From: Alphaproteobacteria bacterium
Lineage (GTDB): Bacteria > Pseudomonadota > Alphaproteobacteria > CACIAM-22H2
Assembly (NCBI GenBank): GCA_016793165.1
Contig: JAEULA010000089.1
Coordinates: 1 to 64,000, forward strand
DNA length: 64,000 nucleotides
Direction of reading: 5' to 3'
Shown: positions 8,588 through 18,758 of the stretch, one piece after another
How the letters are laid out: every line of letters begins with the position of its first letter
Position numbering within the stretch: the stretch's first letter is position 1
The notes under the pieces: model-generated
What the model was told of the DNA's origin: nothing
The model's input: the letters and a program-made list of their open reading frames with translations, nothing else
Database searches by the model: none
Made by a program: the position numbers and the translations under genes

Positions 8588-8784
8588 CTTGCGGCGTCGA
8601 CCCTTGCGGTGCGGGCGGCAGCGCCGGCGGCTTGCCGGGCGCCCGAGACTAGCTGCCGGCGCCGGGAGCCGCCTATCGCGGAAGGGCGACGCGGCGGCGA
8701 CGGCGGCGCGGCCGATCGATCCCCGCGATCCCGCCAAGGGTCGCGCCGGCGACGGGCGTGCGACTCGGTTAGGATCGCAAGGTC

Positions 8785-9243
8785 ATGCGGATTTCGACAT
8801 TGGGAATCGGCCGGCTGGCCGGCGCGCTGGCGGGAATCCTCGCCGCCGCGGCAATTGCGAGCGCCGAGCCGACGCGTTCCGGCCACGCGGTCGTCGCGTT
8901 CCGGAGTCCGTCCGGCAACGTCCATTGCGTGATCGACGCGACACCCGGGCAGACGGCCACCGCGGCCTGCGAGCTGCGCGACTATTCCGGGCCGGCCCCG
9001 GTGAAGCCGGCGGACTGCGAGCTCGACTGGGTCGCGGGCGCGTCGCTCGACGCCAAGGGCGCGGTCGCACTGTTCGCCTGCCAAGGCGATACGATCCAGG
9101 ATCCCCGGAGCCGCAGCCTGGAATATGGCGCCGCGATCACCCTCGGCGGGATCACCTGCAGTTCGGCGACGACCGGCATCACCTGCAAGCTCGGGTCCGG
9201 CCGCGGCTTCCTCGTCTCGCGCGCGCTGATCCGGCGCCTTTGA
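8785..9243 (+). CDS. Small secreted Cys-containing protein (DUF6636-like)
   Basis: A 152 aa protein with an N-terminal signal peptide (MRISTLGIG, then an Ala-rich core ending ASAEP). The mature part has the FRSPSGNVHC motif and six cysteines in spacing suited to disulfides, matching the DUF6636 type of periplasmic proteins of unknown function. A short GTCATG start context is present, with no strong ribosome site. It stands alone between the divergent CDF gene and the decarboxylase. Confidence 0.75.
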   Translation: MRISTLGIGRLAGALAGILAAAAIASAEPTRSGHAVVAFRSPSGNVHCVIDATPGQTATAACELRDYSGPAPVKPADCELDWVAGASLDAKGAVALFACQGDTIQDPRSRSLEYGAAITLGGITCSSATTGITCKLGSGRGFLVSRALIRRL

Positions 9244-9455
9244 GTGCGGGCCCGCGATTGGTCGCCTCCAGCACGGAGCGACGGTTGCGCGGCATCGTGC
9301 CGGGTCGATGTCGCGACCGGGCGTGAGGCCGATCACGCGCCACGGCGATGCCGGTACCCGATGCTCGTATCACGACGAATCCTTCCCCTGCGGGCGACCG
9401 GTCGGCGAAAGTCGGGCCGCGTTCCTCGTGGGAAGCGGTGACCGGAGATTTGGCC

Positions 9456-10859
9456 ATGTCGATCGATGAACCGTTGCGGCGCGCCGCCGAGCTCGCGATC
9501 GCGTACCGACATCGCGTCGCCGCCGCGGCGCGCACGCCGACCCGTCCCTATGCGGATCTTCTCGCGGCGTTCGACGCGCCGACCCCCGAAACGGGCAGCG
9601 ACGGCGAAGCGGTGATCGATGCGCTCGCGCATCTCGCCGAGCCGGGGCTGCGCGCGACGGTGGGGCCGCGCTTCTTCGGCTGGGTGATCGGCGCCTCCCA
9701 TCCCGTGGGCGTTGCGGCCGACTGGCTGACGGCCGCCTGGGGGCAGAATGCCGGAAACCATACGGCGGCGCCGGCGGCGGCAGCCGCGGAGACCGTGGCC
9801 GCGCGCTGGCTTCTCGACATTCTGGATCTGCCGCGCTCGGCGTCGGTGGGCTTCGTGACGGGCGCGACGGTCGCCAACTTCGTATGTCTCGCCGCGGCGC
9901 GCGGCGAGGTGCTGCGCCGCCTCGGCTGGGATGTCGAAACCAAGGGCCTGTTCGGCGCGCCGCCCTTCGACGTCGTGATCGGCGACGATGCGCACAGCAC
10001 CGTGTTCTCGGCCCTTCAATTCCTCGGGCTCGGTCACGATCGGGTCCGGCGCGTCGAGACGGACGACCAGGGCCGGGTTCGGCCGGCGGCCTTCGCGCGC
10101 GCGATGGCGGCGTGCGACGTCCCGCCGGTCGTCGTGCTGCAGGCGGGACAGCTGAACACCGGCGCGTTCGATCCGATGCCCGAGCTGCTGGCGCCGGCTC
10201 GCGAGCGCGGCGCGTGGATCCATGTCGACGGCGCCTTCGGCCTGTGGGCGCGGGCGTGCCCGACCCGCGCCGCCCTCGCCGTCGGAGTCGACGGCGCCGA
10301 TTCCTGGGCGACCGACGGCCACAAATGGCTGCAGACCCCCTACGACTGCGGCTACGCGATCGTGCGCGACGCGGCGGCGCATGAGCGGGCGATGACGATC
10401 GCGGCGAGCTACCTGCCGACGACGCAGTCGGGGGAGCGCGACCCGTCGCACTTCGTGCCCGAGCTGTCGCGCCGCGCCCGCGGCTTCGCGACCTGGGCGA
10501 TGATCCGGCATCTCGGTCGGCGCGGCATCGCGGAGATGGTCGAGCGGCATTGCCGTCTCGCCGCCCGCATCGCGTCGGCGCTCGCGGCCGAGCCCGGGGT
10601 CACGCTGCTCAACGACGTCGCGCTGAACCAGGTCGTAATGCGTTTCGGCGACGGTGAGTCCGGCGATGCCGCGACGCAGGAAACGATCCGGCGGATCCAG
10701 GACGACGGCACGATCTTCGCCGGCGGGGCGCGATGGCGCGGCCGCTGGGCGCTGCGGCTGTCCGTGATCTCGGCCACGATCGACGAGACCGAGGCCGATC
10801 GCGCCGTCGATGCCGTCCGCAATGCGTGGCGCTCGGTGCGCCAGCGCGATGGCGGCTAG
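9456..10859 (+). CDS. Group II pyridoxal-dependent decarboxylase
   Basis: A 467 aa PLP enzyme of the aromatic-L-amino-acid/glutamate decarboxylase group. It removes CO2 from an amino acid in the cytoplasm. The PLP Lys is K290 in TDGHKWLQ, and HVDGAFG (about residues 256-262) holds the Asp that pairs with the pyridine nitrogen. GATVANF is the cofactor-loop region and HxxA-like contacts are seen at DDAHSTVF. GGAGAT precedes the ATG at 9456; upstream in-frame codons are ignored because they lack similarity. The substrate is not defined by sequence alone. It is not obviously part of the ABC operon that starts 170 bases downstream after two palindromes. Confidence 0.88.
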   Translation: MSIDEPLRRAAELAIAYRHRVAAAARTPTRPYADLLAAFDAPTPETGSDGEAVIDALAHLAEPGLRATVGPRFFGWVIGASHPVGVAADWLTAAWGQNAGNHTAAPAAAAAETVAARWLLDILDLPRSASVGFVTGATVANFVCLAAARGEVLRRLGWDVETKGLFGAPPFDVVIGDDAHSTVFSALQFLGLGHDRVRRVETDDQGRVRPAAFARAMAACDVPPVVVLQAGQLNTGAFDPMPELLAPARERGAWIHVDGAFGLWARACPTRAALAVGVDGADSWATDGHKWLQTPYDCGYAIVRDAAAHERAMTIAASYLPTTQSGERDPSHFVPELSRRARGFATWAMIRHLGRRGIAEMVERHCRLAARIASALAAEPGVTLLNDVALNQVVMRFGDGESGDAATQETIRRIQDDGTIFAGGARWRGRWALRLSVISATIDETEADRAVDAVRNAWRSVRQRDGG

Positions 10860-10917
10860 GGCGCGGGCGGCCGTCTTCCGACGGGGAAGCGCGGTCCGCG
10901 CGCCGGCCGACGAAGCG

Positions 10918-10941
10918 GTGCGGCGCGGCGCCGCGCCGCAC
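10918..10941. terminator. 24-base perfect palindrome after the decarboxylase
   Basis: Two 12-base halves (GTGCGGCGCGGC and its exact complement) form a perfect palindrome between the decarboxylase stop and the sugar ABC operon. It is followed by CGGCGTCGTTCCTT, which is only weakly T-rich. It could act as a terminator-like hairpin or as a protein-binding site. Confidence 0.45.
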
Positions 10942-10992
10942 GGCGTCGTTCCTTGAGAATCCCTTTGGGGAGGCGTTTCGTGGCGCTGTAGC

Positions 10993-11006
10993 CTGTCGCG
11001 CGACAG
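10993..11006. promoter_or_regulatory. Candidate operator of the sugar ABC operon
   Basis: A perfect 14-base palindrome, CTGTCGC-GCGACAG, 22 bases before the start codon of the binding-protein gene and just ahead of its GGGAGGAG ribosome site. Its length, central CG and position resemble operators of LacI-type sugar regulators. No regulator gene is next to it, so the assignment is inference. Confidence 0.4.
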
Positions 11007-11028
11007 CAAGAAATCGGGAGGAGACATC

Positions 11029-12327
11029 ATGAGCGATATTCGTCGTCGTAGACTGCTCGCCGGCGCGGCGGGCCTCGCCGGGGCCGCCGGCCTGGCCGCC
11101 GTGCCCGTGACCGGGCGCGCCCAGGGCGTGAAGCCGCGGCTGACCGCGATCTCGCAGTGGTCGGGCGGCAGCGACGGGGCCGCGATCACGGCGCTCGGCA
11201 AGAAGTTCGAGGAGCGCGGCGGCATCTGGCAGCACGCGCCGGTGCCGGGCTTCACCACCGACATGATGAACAAGCTGCGCGCCCAGATCATCGCCGGCGA
11301 CCCGCCGGCCTGCTCGCAGCTCAAGGGTCCCGAGATCGCGGCGTGGTCGAAGATCGCGCCGACGGTGAACCTCGACGCCACGGTCGCCGCGGCCGGCTAC
11401 GAGAAGGTCGTGGCCCCGGACCTCGCGAAGCTGCACAAGCCGGGCGGCAAGTGGGCCGCCCTGCCGCTGCAGGTCTACCGCACGAACACGCTGTTCCTTT
11501 CGAAGCGCGCGATGGACAAGGCGAAGGCCGACAAGATCCCGACGACCTGGGCCCAGTTCAACGAGCTCGGCGAGAAGATGAAGGCGGCCGGCGTCACGCA
11601 CCCGATCGCCAACGGCGGCACGCGCGCCGACGACGGCCAGAAGTTCGAGGCGGTTCTCGCCGGCCTCAACCCGGGCGCGTACCGCAAGGCGATCATGGAC
11701 CTCGACGAGAAGTCGCTCGAGGGCCCGGAGATGCGCGCCACCTTCGCGCAGCTGCGCAAGATCGCGGACTGGATGGACCCGAACACCGCGGCGCAGCACT
11801 ACTCCGTGTTCCTGCCCCGCTTCGTGTCGGGCGACATGGGCATGATGATCCAGGGCGGCTGGGCGCAGGGCGTGCTGCTCAATGCCGGCTACAAGCTCGA
11901 CGACTTCATCATCGCGCCGGGCCCAACGGACAACGGCAAGCCGGTCTTCGTGCTCAACGCCGACGCCTTCATCTTCTGGCAGCGCAAGGAGGCGGACCTC
12001 CAGGCCGGGCAGAAGCTGATGGCCGAGCTGGTGATGATGCCCGAGATCCAGACCATGTACTCGCAGATCACCGGCTCGATCCCGGTGCGCACCGACGTCG
12101 ACCTCTCGGCGGCCGGCTGGTCGGACGGCCAGCGCGAGGCCGCGCGCACGCTCAAGGAATCGGTCGCCGTCAACCAGGCCGTGCTCAGCCTCGCGCACAA
12201 CATGGCGCAGGAGAACGGCATCACCGCGGCGATGATCGACGTGCTGACTGAGTTCGTGAAGAACAAGGCTGTGACGCCGGAACAGGCCGTGAAGCGTCTC
12301 GCCGAGGCGGTGGCGAGCGCGCGTTGA
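11029..12327 (+). CDS. Sugar ABC transporter substrate-binding protein
   Basis: A 432 aa extracellular solute-binding protein (family 1), which delivers a carbohydrate to the membrane permease in the periplasm. The N-terminus has a Tat-like signal RRRRLLAGAAG and a cleavage region near GRAQG. The body has the family pattern of gluco-oligosaccharide/glucose-mannose binders (ISQWSGGSDGAAI, then LPLQVYRTNTLF, then GDMGMMIQGGWAQG). GGGAGGAGACATC precedes the ATG. It is the first gene of a tight five-gene operon with two permeases, an ATPase and an SDR. The exact sugar is not evident. Confidence 0.93.
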   Translation: MSDIRRRRLLAGAAGLAGAAGLAAVPVTGRAQGVKPRLTAISQWSGGSDGAAITALGKKFEERGGIWQHAPVPGFTTDMMNKLRAQIIAGDPPACSQLKGPEIAAWSKIAPTVNLDATVAAAGYEKVVAPDLAKLHKPGGKWAALPLQVYRTNTLFLSKRAMDKAKADKIPTTWAQFNELGEKMKAAGVTHPIANGGTRADDGQKFEAVLAGLNPGAYRKAIMDLDEKSLEGPEMRATFAQLRKIADWMDPNTAAQHYSVFLPRFVSGDMGMMIQGGWAQGVLLNAGYKLDDFIIAPGPTDNGKPVFVLNADAFIFWQRKEADLQAGQKLMAELVMMPEIQTMYSQITGSIPVRTDVDLSAAGWSDGQREAARTLKESVAVNQAVLSLAHNMAQENGITAAMIDVLTEFVKNKAVTPEQAVKRLAEAVASAR

Positions 12328-13259
12328 TCGCGAGAGTTCAAGGCACGACGGCCGGCCTCCCGCCGCGCTCCGCCCTTCCGGCGGCGCTGCGGCGGGTGCC
12401 GGAGCTGCTGGTCATCTGGGGGCCGCTGCTGCTCGCGGCCGCCCATATCGTCGTGTTCGCGGCCTGGACCGTGTGGATCTCGTTCACGGCGTCGACGCTG
12501 ATGCCGGTGAACGAGTTCGTGGGCCTGCGCAACTACAACAGCGTGCTCGCGACGCGGAACTGGAAGATCGCCTTCGACAACCTGATGGTCTTCGGCAGCG
12601 GCTTCGTGGCGTTCACGATGCTGACCGGCCTGCTGCTGGCGATCCTGCTCGACCAGCGGATACGCGGCGAGAACGTGCTGCGGTCGATCTTCCTGTACCC
12701 CATGGCGGTCTCCTTCGTCGTGACCGGCGTCGTGTGGTCGTGGCTGCTGAACCCCGGCATGGGCATTCAGAAGCTGTTCAACAACCTCGGCTGGGCCGCG
12801 TTCCGTTTCGACTGGATCGTCGACCGCGAGATGGCGATCTGGACGATCGTGCTCGCCGGCGTCTGGCAGGCCGCGGGCTTCGCGATGGCGCTGCTGCTGG
12901 CGGGCCTGCGCTCGGTCGAGCCCGACCTGATCAAGGCGGCGCAGATCGACGGCGCCGGGCCGGTAAGGATGTATCTGCGCGTGATCCTGCCGACGCTGTG
13001 GCCGATCATGGTCGCCGTGCTCGTCATCCTGCTGCAGATGGCGATCACGACCTTCGATCTCGTGCGTGCGCTGACGGGCGGGGGTCCCGGGATCGCCACG
13101 CAGCTGCCCGCGCTCGTCGTCTACGACTTCATGTTCCAGCGCGGCCAGATCGGTCGCGGCGCCGCGGCCGCGGTGCTGATGCTGCTGACGCTGCTGGGCG
13201 TGCTCGTGCCGCACGCGATCTACAAGTACGTGCAGCGGAGGCGTGCGGCCCGTGATTGA
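12324..13259 (+). CDS. Sugar ABC transporter permease (MalF-type)
   Basis: A 311 aa inner-membrane subunit with six hydrophobic segments. The binding-protein-dependent permease EAA loop is EPDLIKAAQIDGAGPVRMYL, which contacts the ATPase. The best start is a TTG at 12324 that overlaps the stop of the binding protein (TTGA), implying translational coupling; no ATG gives a better fit. It pairs with the next permease to form the channel. Confidence 0.9.
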   Translation: MIARVQGTTAGLPPRSALPAALRRVPELLVIWGPLLLAAAHIVVFAAWTVWISFTASTLMPVNEFVGLRNYNSVLATRNWKIAFDNLMVFGSGFVAFTMLTGLLLAILLDQRIRGENVLRSIFLYPMAVSFVVTGVVWSWLLNPGMGIQKLFNNLGWAAFRFDWIVDREMAIWTIVLAGVWQAAGFAMALLLAGLRSVEPDLIKAAQIDGAGPVRMYLRVILPTLWPIMVAVLVILLQMAITTFDLVRALTGGGPGIATQLPALVVYDFMFQRGQIGRGAAAAVLMLLTLLGVLVPHAIYKYVQRRRAARD

Positions 13260-14124
13260 GAGGACCGTGCCCGACGCCCTGCCCTCCTGGGGCCGACTCC
13301 TGGCGCATGCGGTGGTCTGGGGCCTCGGGCTCGCCTTCCTCGTGCCGTTCGTCGTCGTGGTGCTGAATTCGCTGCGCACGGCGCAGGAGATCGCGCAGGG
13401 CTCGATGATCGGCTGGCCCGAGAGCTGGGCCTTCGCGAACTACGCCGAGGCCTGGTCGCAGTTCTGCGTCGCGCAGACCTGCACCGGCCTCCAGCCCTTC
13501 ATGTGGAATTCCGCCGCGGTGACGATCCCGGCGACGATCGTGTCGACCCTGCTGGGCGCGATCGCCGGCTACGCGATCTCGCTGTGGCGATTCCGCGGCG
13601 ACACCTGGATCTTCGGCGTCGTGACGCTGGGGATCTTCCTGCCGCAGCAGATGCGCCTGATCCCCTGGACCTTCGTCCTGCGCGATGTCGGGCTCATCAA
13701 CACCCTGACCGGCCTGGTGGCGATCCACACCATCCAGGGCATGAGCTTCACGACGCTGTTCTGCCGCAACTACTACATCTCGATCCCGCAGGAGCTGATG
13801 AAGGCTGCGCGCATCGACGGCGCCGGCTTCTTCCGGATCTTCTTCCGGATCGTGCTGCCGCTGTCGCCTCCGATCCTCATCGTGACGGTGATCTGGCAGT
13901 TCACGCACATCTGGAACGAGTTCCTCTACGGCGTCACATTCACGACGGGCGCGCAGCAGCCGGTGACCGCGGCGCTCATCGGGCTCAACGCCGCCATCGC
14001 CGACGTGCCGCAGCACGGCGTGCAGAGCGCGGCGGTCGTGATCGCGGCGTTGCCGACGCTGTTCGTGTACCTCTTCGGCGGAAAGTATTTCCTGCGCGGC
14101 CTCACGGCCGGCGCGGTGAAGTAG
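13252..14124 (+). CDS. Sugar ABC transporter permease (MalG-type)
   Basis: About 290 aa with six hydrophobic segments and an EAA loop (PQELMKAARIDGAGFFRIFF), the MalG-like partner of the preceding permease. The start was set at the GTG at 13252 because GGAGG lies ten bases upstream. A GTG nine bases earlier is only one base from that Shine-Dalgarno sequence and is less likely. The gene overlaps the previous one by eight bases. The C-terminus ends FLRGLTAGAVK, a usual ending for this subunit. Confidence 0.9.
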   Translation: MIERTVPDALPSWGRLLAHAVVWGLGLAFLVPFVVVVLNSLRTAQEIAQGSMIGWPESWAFANYAEAWSQFCVAQTCTGLQPFMWNSAAVTIPATIVSTLLGAIAGYAISLWRFRGDTWIFGVVTLGIFLPQQMRLIPWTFVLRDVGLINTLTGLVAIHTIQGMSFTTLFCRNYYISIPQELMKAARIDGAGFFRIFFRIVLPLSPPILIVTVIWQFTHIWNEFLYGVTFTTGAQQPVTAALIGLNAAIADVPQHGVQSAAVVIAALPTLFVYLFGGKYFLRGLTAGAVK

Positions 14125-14133
14125 GAGCCCCTC

Positions 14134-15233
<1,100 letters not shown>

Positions 15234-15237
<4 letters not shown>

Positions 15238-15980
15238 CAGCGTCCTATCCCGGCCTGTCGGGCCGCACCGCGATCGTGACCGGCGGGGCCTCCGGCATCG
15301 GGGCGGCGATCGTCCGCGGCTTCGTGCGCGCGGGCGCGCGCGTTGCCTTCCTCGACATCCAGGACGAGGCGGGACGGGCGATGGCGTCGGAGACCGGCGC
15401 GCTGTTCCTGCGCTGCGACCTGCTCGACCTCGCGGCGCTGAAGGAATCGCTCGCGACGGCGCAGGCGCGGCTCGGGTCCGCGGGCGTGCTGGTCAACAAC
15501 GCGGCGAACGACCAGCGCCAGTCGTTCGAGGTCGTCACGCCGGAGTCTTTCGACTGGATGATGGGCGTGAATTTTCGTCACGTCTTCTTCGCCTGCCAGG
15601 CCGTGCTGCCGGCGATGCGCGCGGCGGGCGGCGGCGCGATCGTCAACATGTCGTCGGGCGTATGGATGGGCGGCGGCAACGACATGGAGGCCTACAGCGC
15701 GGCGAAGGCCGCGATCGTCGGCCTGACCAACTCGCTCGCGCGCGACTACGGCCGGCACCGGATCCGCGTGAACGCGGTGGCGCCGGGCATGATCACCACC
15801 GAGCGCCAGCGCCGGCTCTGGTACCCCGACGAGAGCGCGATCTCGGCGGGGCTCGCGCGGCAGTGCACGCCGGATCCGGTGACGGAGGCCGACGTCGCCG
15901 AGGTCGTGCTGTTCCTCGCCTCCGACGCCGCGCGCGGCATCACCAAGCAGCTCATCCCGGTGAACGGCGGCCTGCGCTGA
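15234..15980 (+). CDS. SDR-family oxidoreductase, probable sugar dehydrogenase
   Basis: A 248 aa short-chain dehydrogenase with complete motifs: TGGASGIG near the N-terminus for NAD(P), NNAAND, a catalytic Ser in VNMSSGV and YSAAKAA for the Tyr-Lys pair. It uses a GTG start at 15234 that overlaps the ATPase stop by four bases (GTGA), so it belongs to the sugar ABC operon. By context it likely oxidises the imported sugar or a product of it. It is convergent with the phosphatase-like gene, with only 11 bases between stops. Confidence 0.9.
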
Positions 15981-15991
15981 GCCGCCGCCGA

Positions 15992-16792
15992 CTACCGGCC
16001 GTTGATGCAGTCGAGCGCCAGTGCGTGGATCCGCAGATCGGCCGTCGCCACGACGCCGGCGGCCCGCGCCGCGGGGTCGATGACGAGCCGGAGCGGCCCG
16101 CCGTGCCAGTCCGAGATCGCGCCGCCGGCGCCCTCGACCACCGGCACATAGGCGCAGTAGTCGAAGGTGCTGAGATTGGCGCCCTCGAGGCAGATGTCGA
16201 CGTAGCCGCCGGCGAGCGAGGCGTAGGACACGCAGCCGCCGCCATAGACGTTCCATTGCGTGCGCGCCGACAGCCGGTCGAAGCCCGCGCGCGGCGCCGG
16301 CCCGCGATAGAACTCGCTGCCCGCCGCGGACATGACGCAGGATTCGAGATCGCGCGGCGCGCGCGTGCGTACGGGCCGGCCGTTGAGCGTCGTCGGCCGA
16401 CCTCGCGCCCCGACGCAGCGATGCTGCATGACCGGCAGCTCGACGACGCCGACGATCGGCACGCCCTCGTGGCACAGCGCGATCAGCGAGCCGAAAGTCG
16501 GCAACCCGGCGGCGAAGCACTTCGTGCCGTCGATCGGGTCGAGCACCCAGACGAGATCGCGCTCGCCGCCCTGCGTGCCGTATTCCTCGCCGAGGATGCC
16601 GTGGTCGGGGAAGCGCGCGACGATCAGCGCCCGCATCTCGCGCTCGATCGCCTGGTCGAGCTCGGTCACGGGGCTGCCGTCCGACTTCGTGGTGAAGGCC
16701 GCGCCGCCGGCGAAGGCGGCACGGGCGCGATCGCGCGCCAGCGCCGCGAGCTCCTCGGCGAATGCGACGAAGGCATCGACCTCGAAAGTCAT
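15992..16792 (-). CDS. Inositol monophosphatase-family phosphatase (HisN-like)
   Basis: A 266 aa Mg-dependent phosphatase of the IMPase fold. The metal-site residues are GEE (68-70) and DPIDGT (85-90), and the late motif STFDYCAYVPVVEGAGG stands for WDxxAxxxxxxEAGG. The family includes histidinol-phosphatase HisN, inositol monophosphatase and sugar phosphatases. The TKCF after DPIDGT is common in HisN-type proteins, but the substrate is not certain and no his gene is near. It is upstream of, and on the same strand as, nothing closely spaced. RidA lies 34 bases away behind it. Confidence 0.87.
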   Translation of the reverse strand: MTFEVDAFVAFAEELAALARDRARAAFAGGAAFTTKSDGSPVTELDQAIEREMRALIVARFPDHGILGEEYGTQGGERDLVWVLDPIDGTKCFAAGLPTFGSLIALCHEGVPIVGVVELPVMQHRCVGARGRPTTLNGRPVRTRAPRDLESCVMSAAGSEFYRGPAPRAGFDRLSARTQWNVYGGGCVSYASLAGGYVDICLEGANLSTFDYCAYVPVVEGAGGAISDWHGGPLRLVIDPAARAAGVVATADLRIHALALDCINGR

Positions 16793-16826
16793 GGCATCGC
16801 GCCCCGCGGTCGCAAACGGCCGCGGC

Positions 16827-17192
16827 TCACGGGATTTCCGCCGTGAAGGCGGCCTCGACCTTCATGCCGGACTGCAGCACGACGCCGTAGCAGCGGCGAA
16901 CGACGGGGTGCGAGCCGAAATACTCCTTCCACACCGCGTTCACCTCGGCCACGTCCTTCAGCACGTCGTGGAGATAGAGCCGTGCGGTGCAGATCGCCTT
17001 GCGGTCGACGCCGGCTTCCTTGAGCAGCAGGTCGAGCTGGCGGAAGGCCTCGCGCATCTCGGCCGCGGCGCCGCCGGGGACGGGCCTGCGGTCGCCGTCC
17101 GGGATCCCGGTGACGACGGCCTCGAAGACCTTGCCGCCGTGCACGACGGCCGAGCTGATCGGGAAATTCGTGTCCGAGTCGATGAATCGCAT
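16827..17192 (-). CDS. RidA family protein (first copy)
   Basis: A 121 aa YjgF/YER057c/UK114-type protein. Members hydrolyse reactive enamine/imine intermediates of PLP enzymes to ketoacids and ammonia. The start at 17192 has GGAG eight bases upstream. The frame continues far upstream as antisense sequence of the AhpD-like gene and is not part of the protein. Conserved features include the C-terminal KVEAAFTAEIP and an Arg in HPVVRRCYGVVL, matching the active-site Arg region. It is divergent from the AhpD-like gene. A second RidA lies at 29828. Confidence 0.87.
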   Translation of the reverse strand: MRFIDSDTNFPISSAVVHGGKVFEAVVTGIPDGDRRPVPGGAAAEMREAFRQLDLLLKEAGVDRKAICTARLYLHDVLKDVAEVNAVWKEYFGSHPVVRRCYGVVLQSGMKVEAAFTAEIP

Positions 17193-17372
17193 CGCGAGCT
17201 CCGGGGTTGGCCTCTGGTGGTCCCGGACGTAGCGCGGATCGGGGCGGGCGCGGGAGGGCATTTCGCGCCTGCCCGTCGCGCCCGGCGGGGCAGAGGCGCG
17301 ACGATCACGCGTGCCGCGCGGTCGCATTCGGGGGAGATTCGCACGGCATTCCCGATTCCCAGGAGCACGACC

Positions 17373-18095
17373 ATGACCGACATCGCCCTGCCTTCGCCCG
17401 ACGACCTGCGCCGCCGGCTGGAGGACCTGCGCAAGTCCCGCGGCTTCCTGCTTCCGCACCACGGCGTGATGGCGGCGGCGATGCCGGACCTCCATGAATC
17501 CTACTTCGTGATGTACCGGGCGCTCACGCTGGCGCGACGCCATCTCGAGGACTTCGAGAAGGAGTTCGTCTGGCTCGCCGTGCTGATCTCGGTCGAGGAG
17601 GCGATCGGCACACATCATGTCGACCTGTTCCTGAAGTCCGGGGGGACCCGGGCGCAGGCCGCCGGGGCGGCGCGTCTCGTGGGCTACGCGTCGTCGGCAC
17701 GGGCGTTGGACTTCATGGCCGGGAGCTGGAGCCACCTGCTGCCGGGCCTCGATCCGCACGCGGCATATCGCGACGGGCTGGACGCGCTCTGCGCGGGCAT
17801 CGATGTCGGTCGCGACACGATCGAGCTGGCGCTGGCCGCGGTCAACGCCGCGCTGCGCCGCGAGTCGGGCCTGCGCTTCCACCTCATCGACGCGTACAAG
17901 CGCGGCATCCCCGAGATCAAGATCGCCGAGGCGCTGAGCTACATCATCTGGCCCGTGGGGGTGAACCACTTCCTCGACGCCTGTGCGGTCTGGCACGACC
18001 TGCTGGCGACCGGCGCGGTCACGCCGTCGCCACGCTTCAAGGTCTGGGCGGACACGCCGCGCCAGGGCGGCTTCGACGACGCGAAGAAGGGATGA
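17373..18095 (+). CDS. AhpD/carboxymuconolactone decarboxylase-like protein without the CxxC motif
   Basis: A 240 aa, mostly helical protein with two AhpD-like repeats. In AhpD the redox pair is CxxC followed by His. Here the matching helix reads VEEAIGTHHVDLF, so the His remains and both cysteines are absent. It is therefore unlikely to be an alkylhydroperoxidase and may be a decarboxylase-like or binding protein. CAGGAGC precedes the ATG at 17373. It is divergent from RidA across 180 bases and convergent with the cysteine-hydrolase gene, 22 bases between stops. Confidence 0.8.
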   Translation: MTDIALPSPDDLRRRLEDLRKSRGFLLPHHGVMAAAMPDLHESYFVMYRALTLARRHLEDFEKEFVWLAVLISVEEAIGTHHVDLFLKSGGTRAQAAGAARLVGYASSARALDFMAGSWSHLLPGLDPHAAYRDGLDALCAGIDVGRDTIELALAAVNAALRRESGLRFHLIDAYKRGIPEIKIAEALSYIIWPVGVNHFLDACAVWHDLLATGAVTPSPRFKVWADTPRQGGFDDAKKG

Positions 18096-18117
18096 GCGGT
18101 TCGGGAGGCGGCTCGAC

Positions 18118-18747
18118 CTAGCCGATCGTCGCCAGCGCCTCGTCGACCGACTGCACGCGGCAATAGCCGCCGAATGCCTTCAGGGCGCCGTCGTGGCGCT
18201 CGGGCGAGTGCGTCGCGCACGCGTCGTGGGCGCAGACCATGTAGTAGCCGCGGTCGGCGCCGTCGCGCACGGCCATGTCGACGCATTGGTCGGTGAGGAA
18301 TCCGGCGACGATCACGTTGCGGATTCCGAGGTTGCGCAGGACGTAGTCGAGATTTGTGGAGTTGAAGACGCCCGACGACGTCTTGGGCAGGACGATGTCG
18401 TCGGGGCCCGGCGCCACCTCGGCGATGACCGCCGCCAGGGGCGATCCCTTCGGCACGAAGATGCCCGAGAGCTTGTGGTCCAGGCTGCGATCGCGGCCGT
18501 CGCGCGTCAGGCTCTCGATCACCGTGTAGACGATCTCGCAGCCGCGCGCGCGCGCCGTGTCGATCAGGCGACGCATCGCCGGCAGCGCGCGCGTGCGCAT
18601 GGCCGCGGCGTAGGCGGGCTTCGCGGCGCGGATGTCGGGTGCGATCTCGGAGTTCTGCGCGTCGACGATGAGCACCGCGGTCTCGCGCGGATCGAGCCGC
18701 CGGTCGCGCGGGATCGGTTGGTGCGGGTCGGTCGGGTCGGGGTTCAT
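18118..18747 (-). CDS. Isochorismatase-like cysteine hydrolase
   Basis: A 209 aa hydrolase with the D-K-C triad: D29 in VDAQN, K121 in LPKTSSG and C154 in TDQCVD. The family includes nicotinamidase, N-carbamoylsarcosine amidase and isochorismatase; most members of this type release ammonia from an amide. The ATG at 18747 lies 11 bases after the stop of the glutamine-synthetase-like gene, making it the last gene of a four-gene operon. The likely role is hydrolysis of an amide or carbamoyl product made in the same pathway. The substrate is unknown. Confidence 0.88.
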   Translation of the reverse strand: MNPDPTDPHQPIPRDRRLDPRETAVLIVDAQNSEIAPDIRAAKPAYAAAMRTRALPAMRRLIDTARARGCEIVYTVIESLTRDGRDRSLDHKLSGIFVPKGSPLAAVIAEVAPGPDDIVLPKTSSGVFNSTNLDYVLRNLGIRNVIVAGFLTDQCVDMAVRDGADRGYYMVCAHDACATHSPERHDGALKAFGGYCRVQSVDEALATIG

Positions 18748-18758
18748 CGCGAGTCGCC

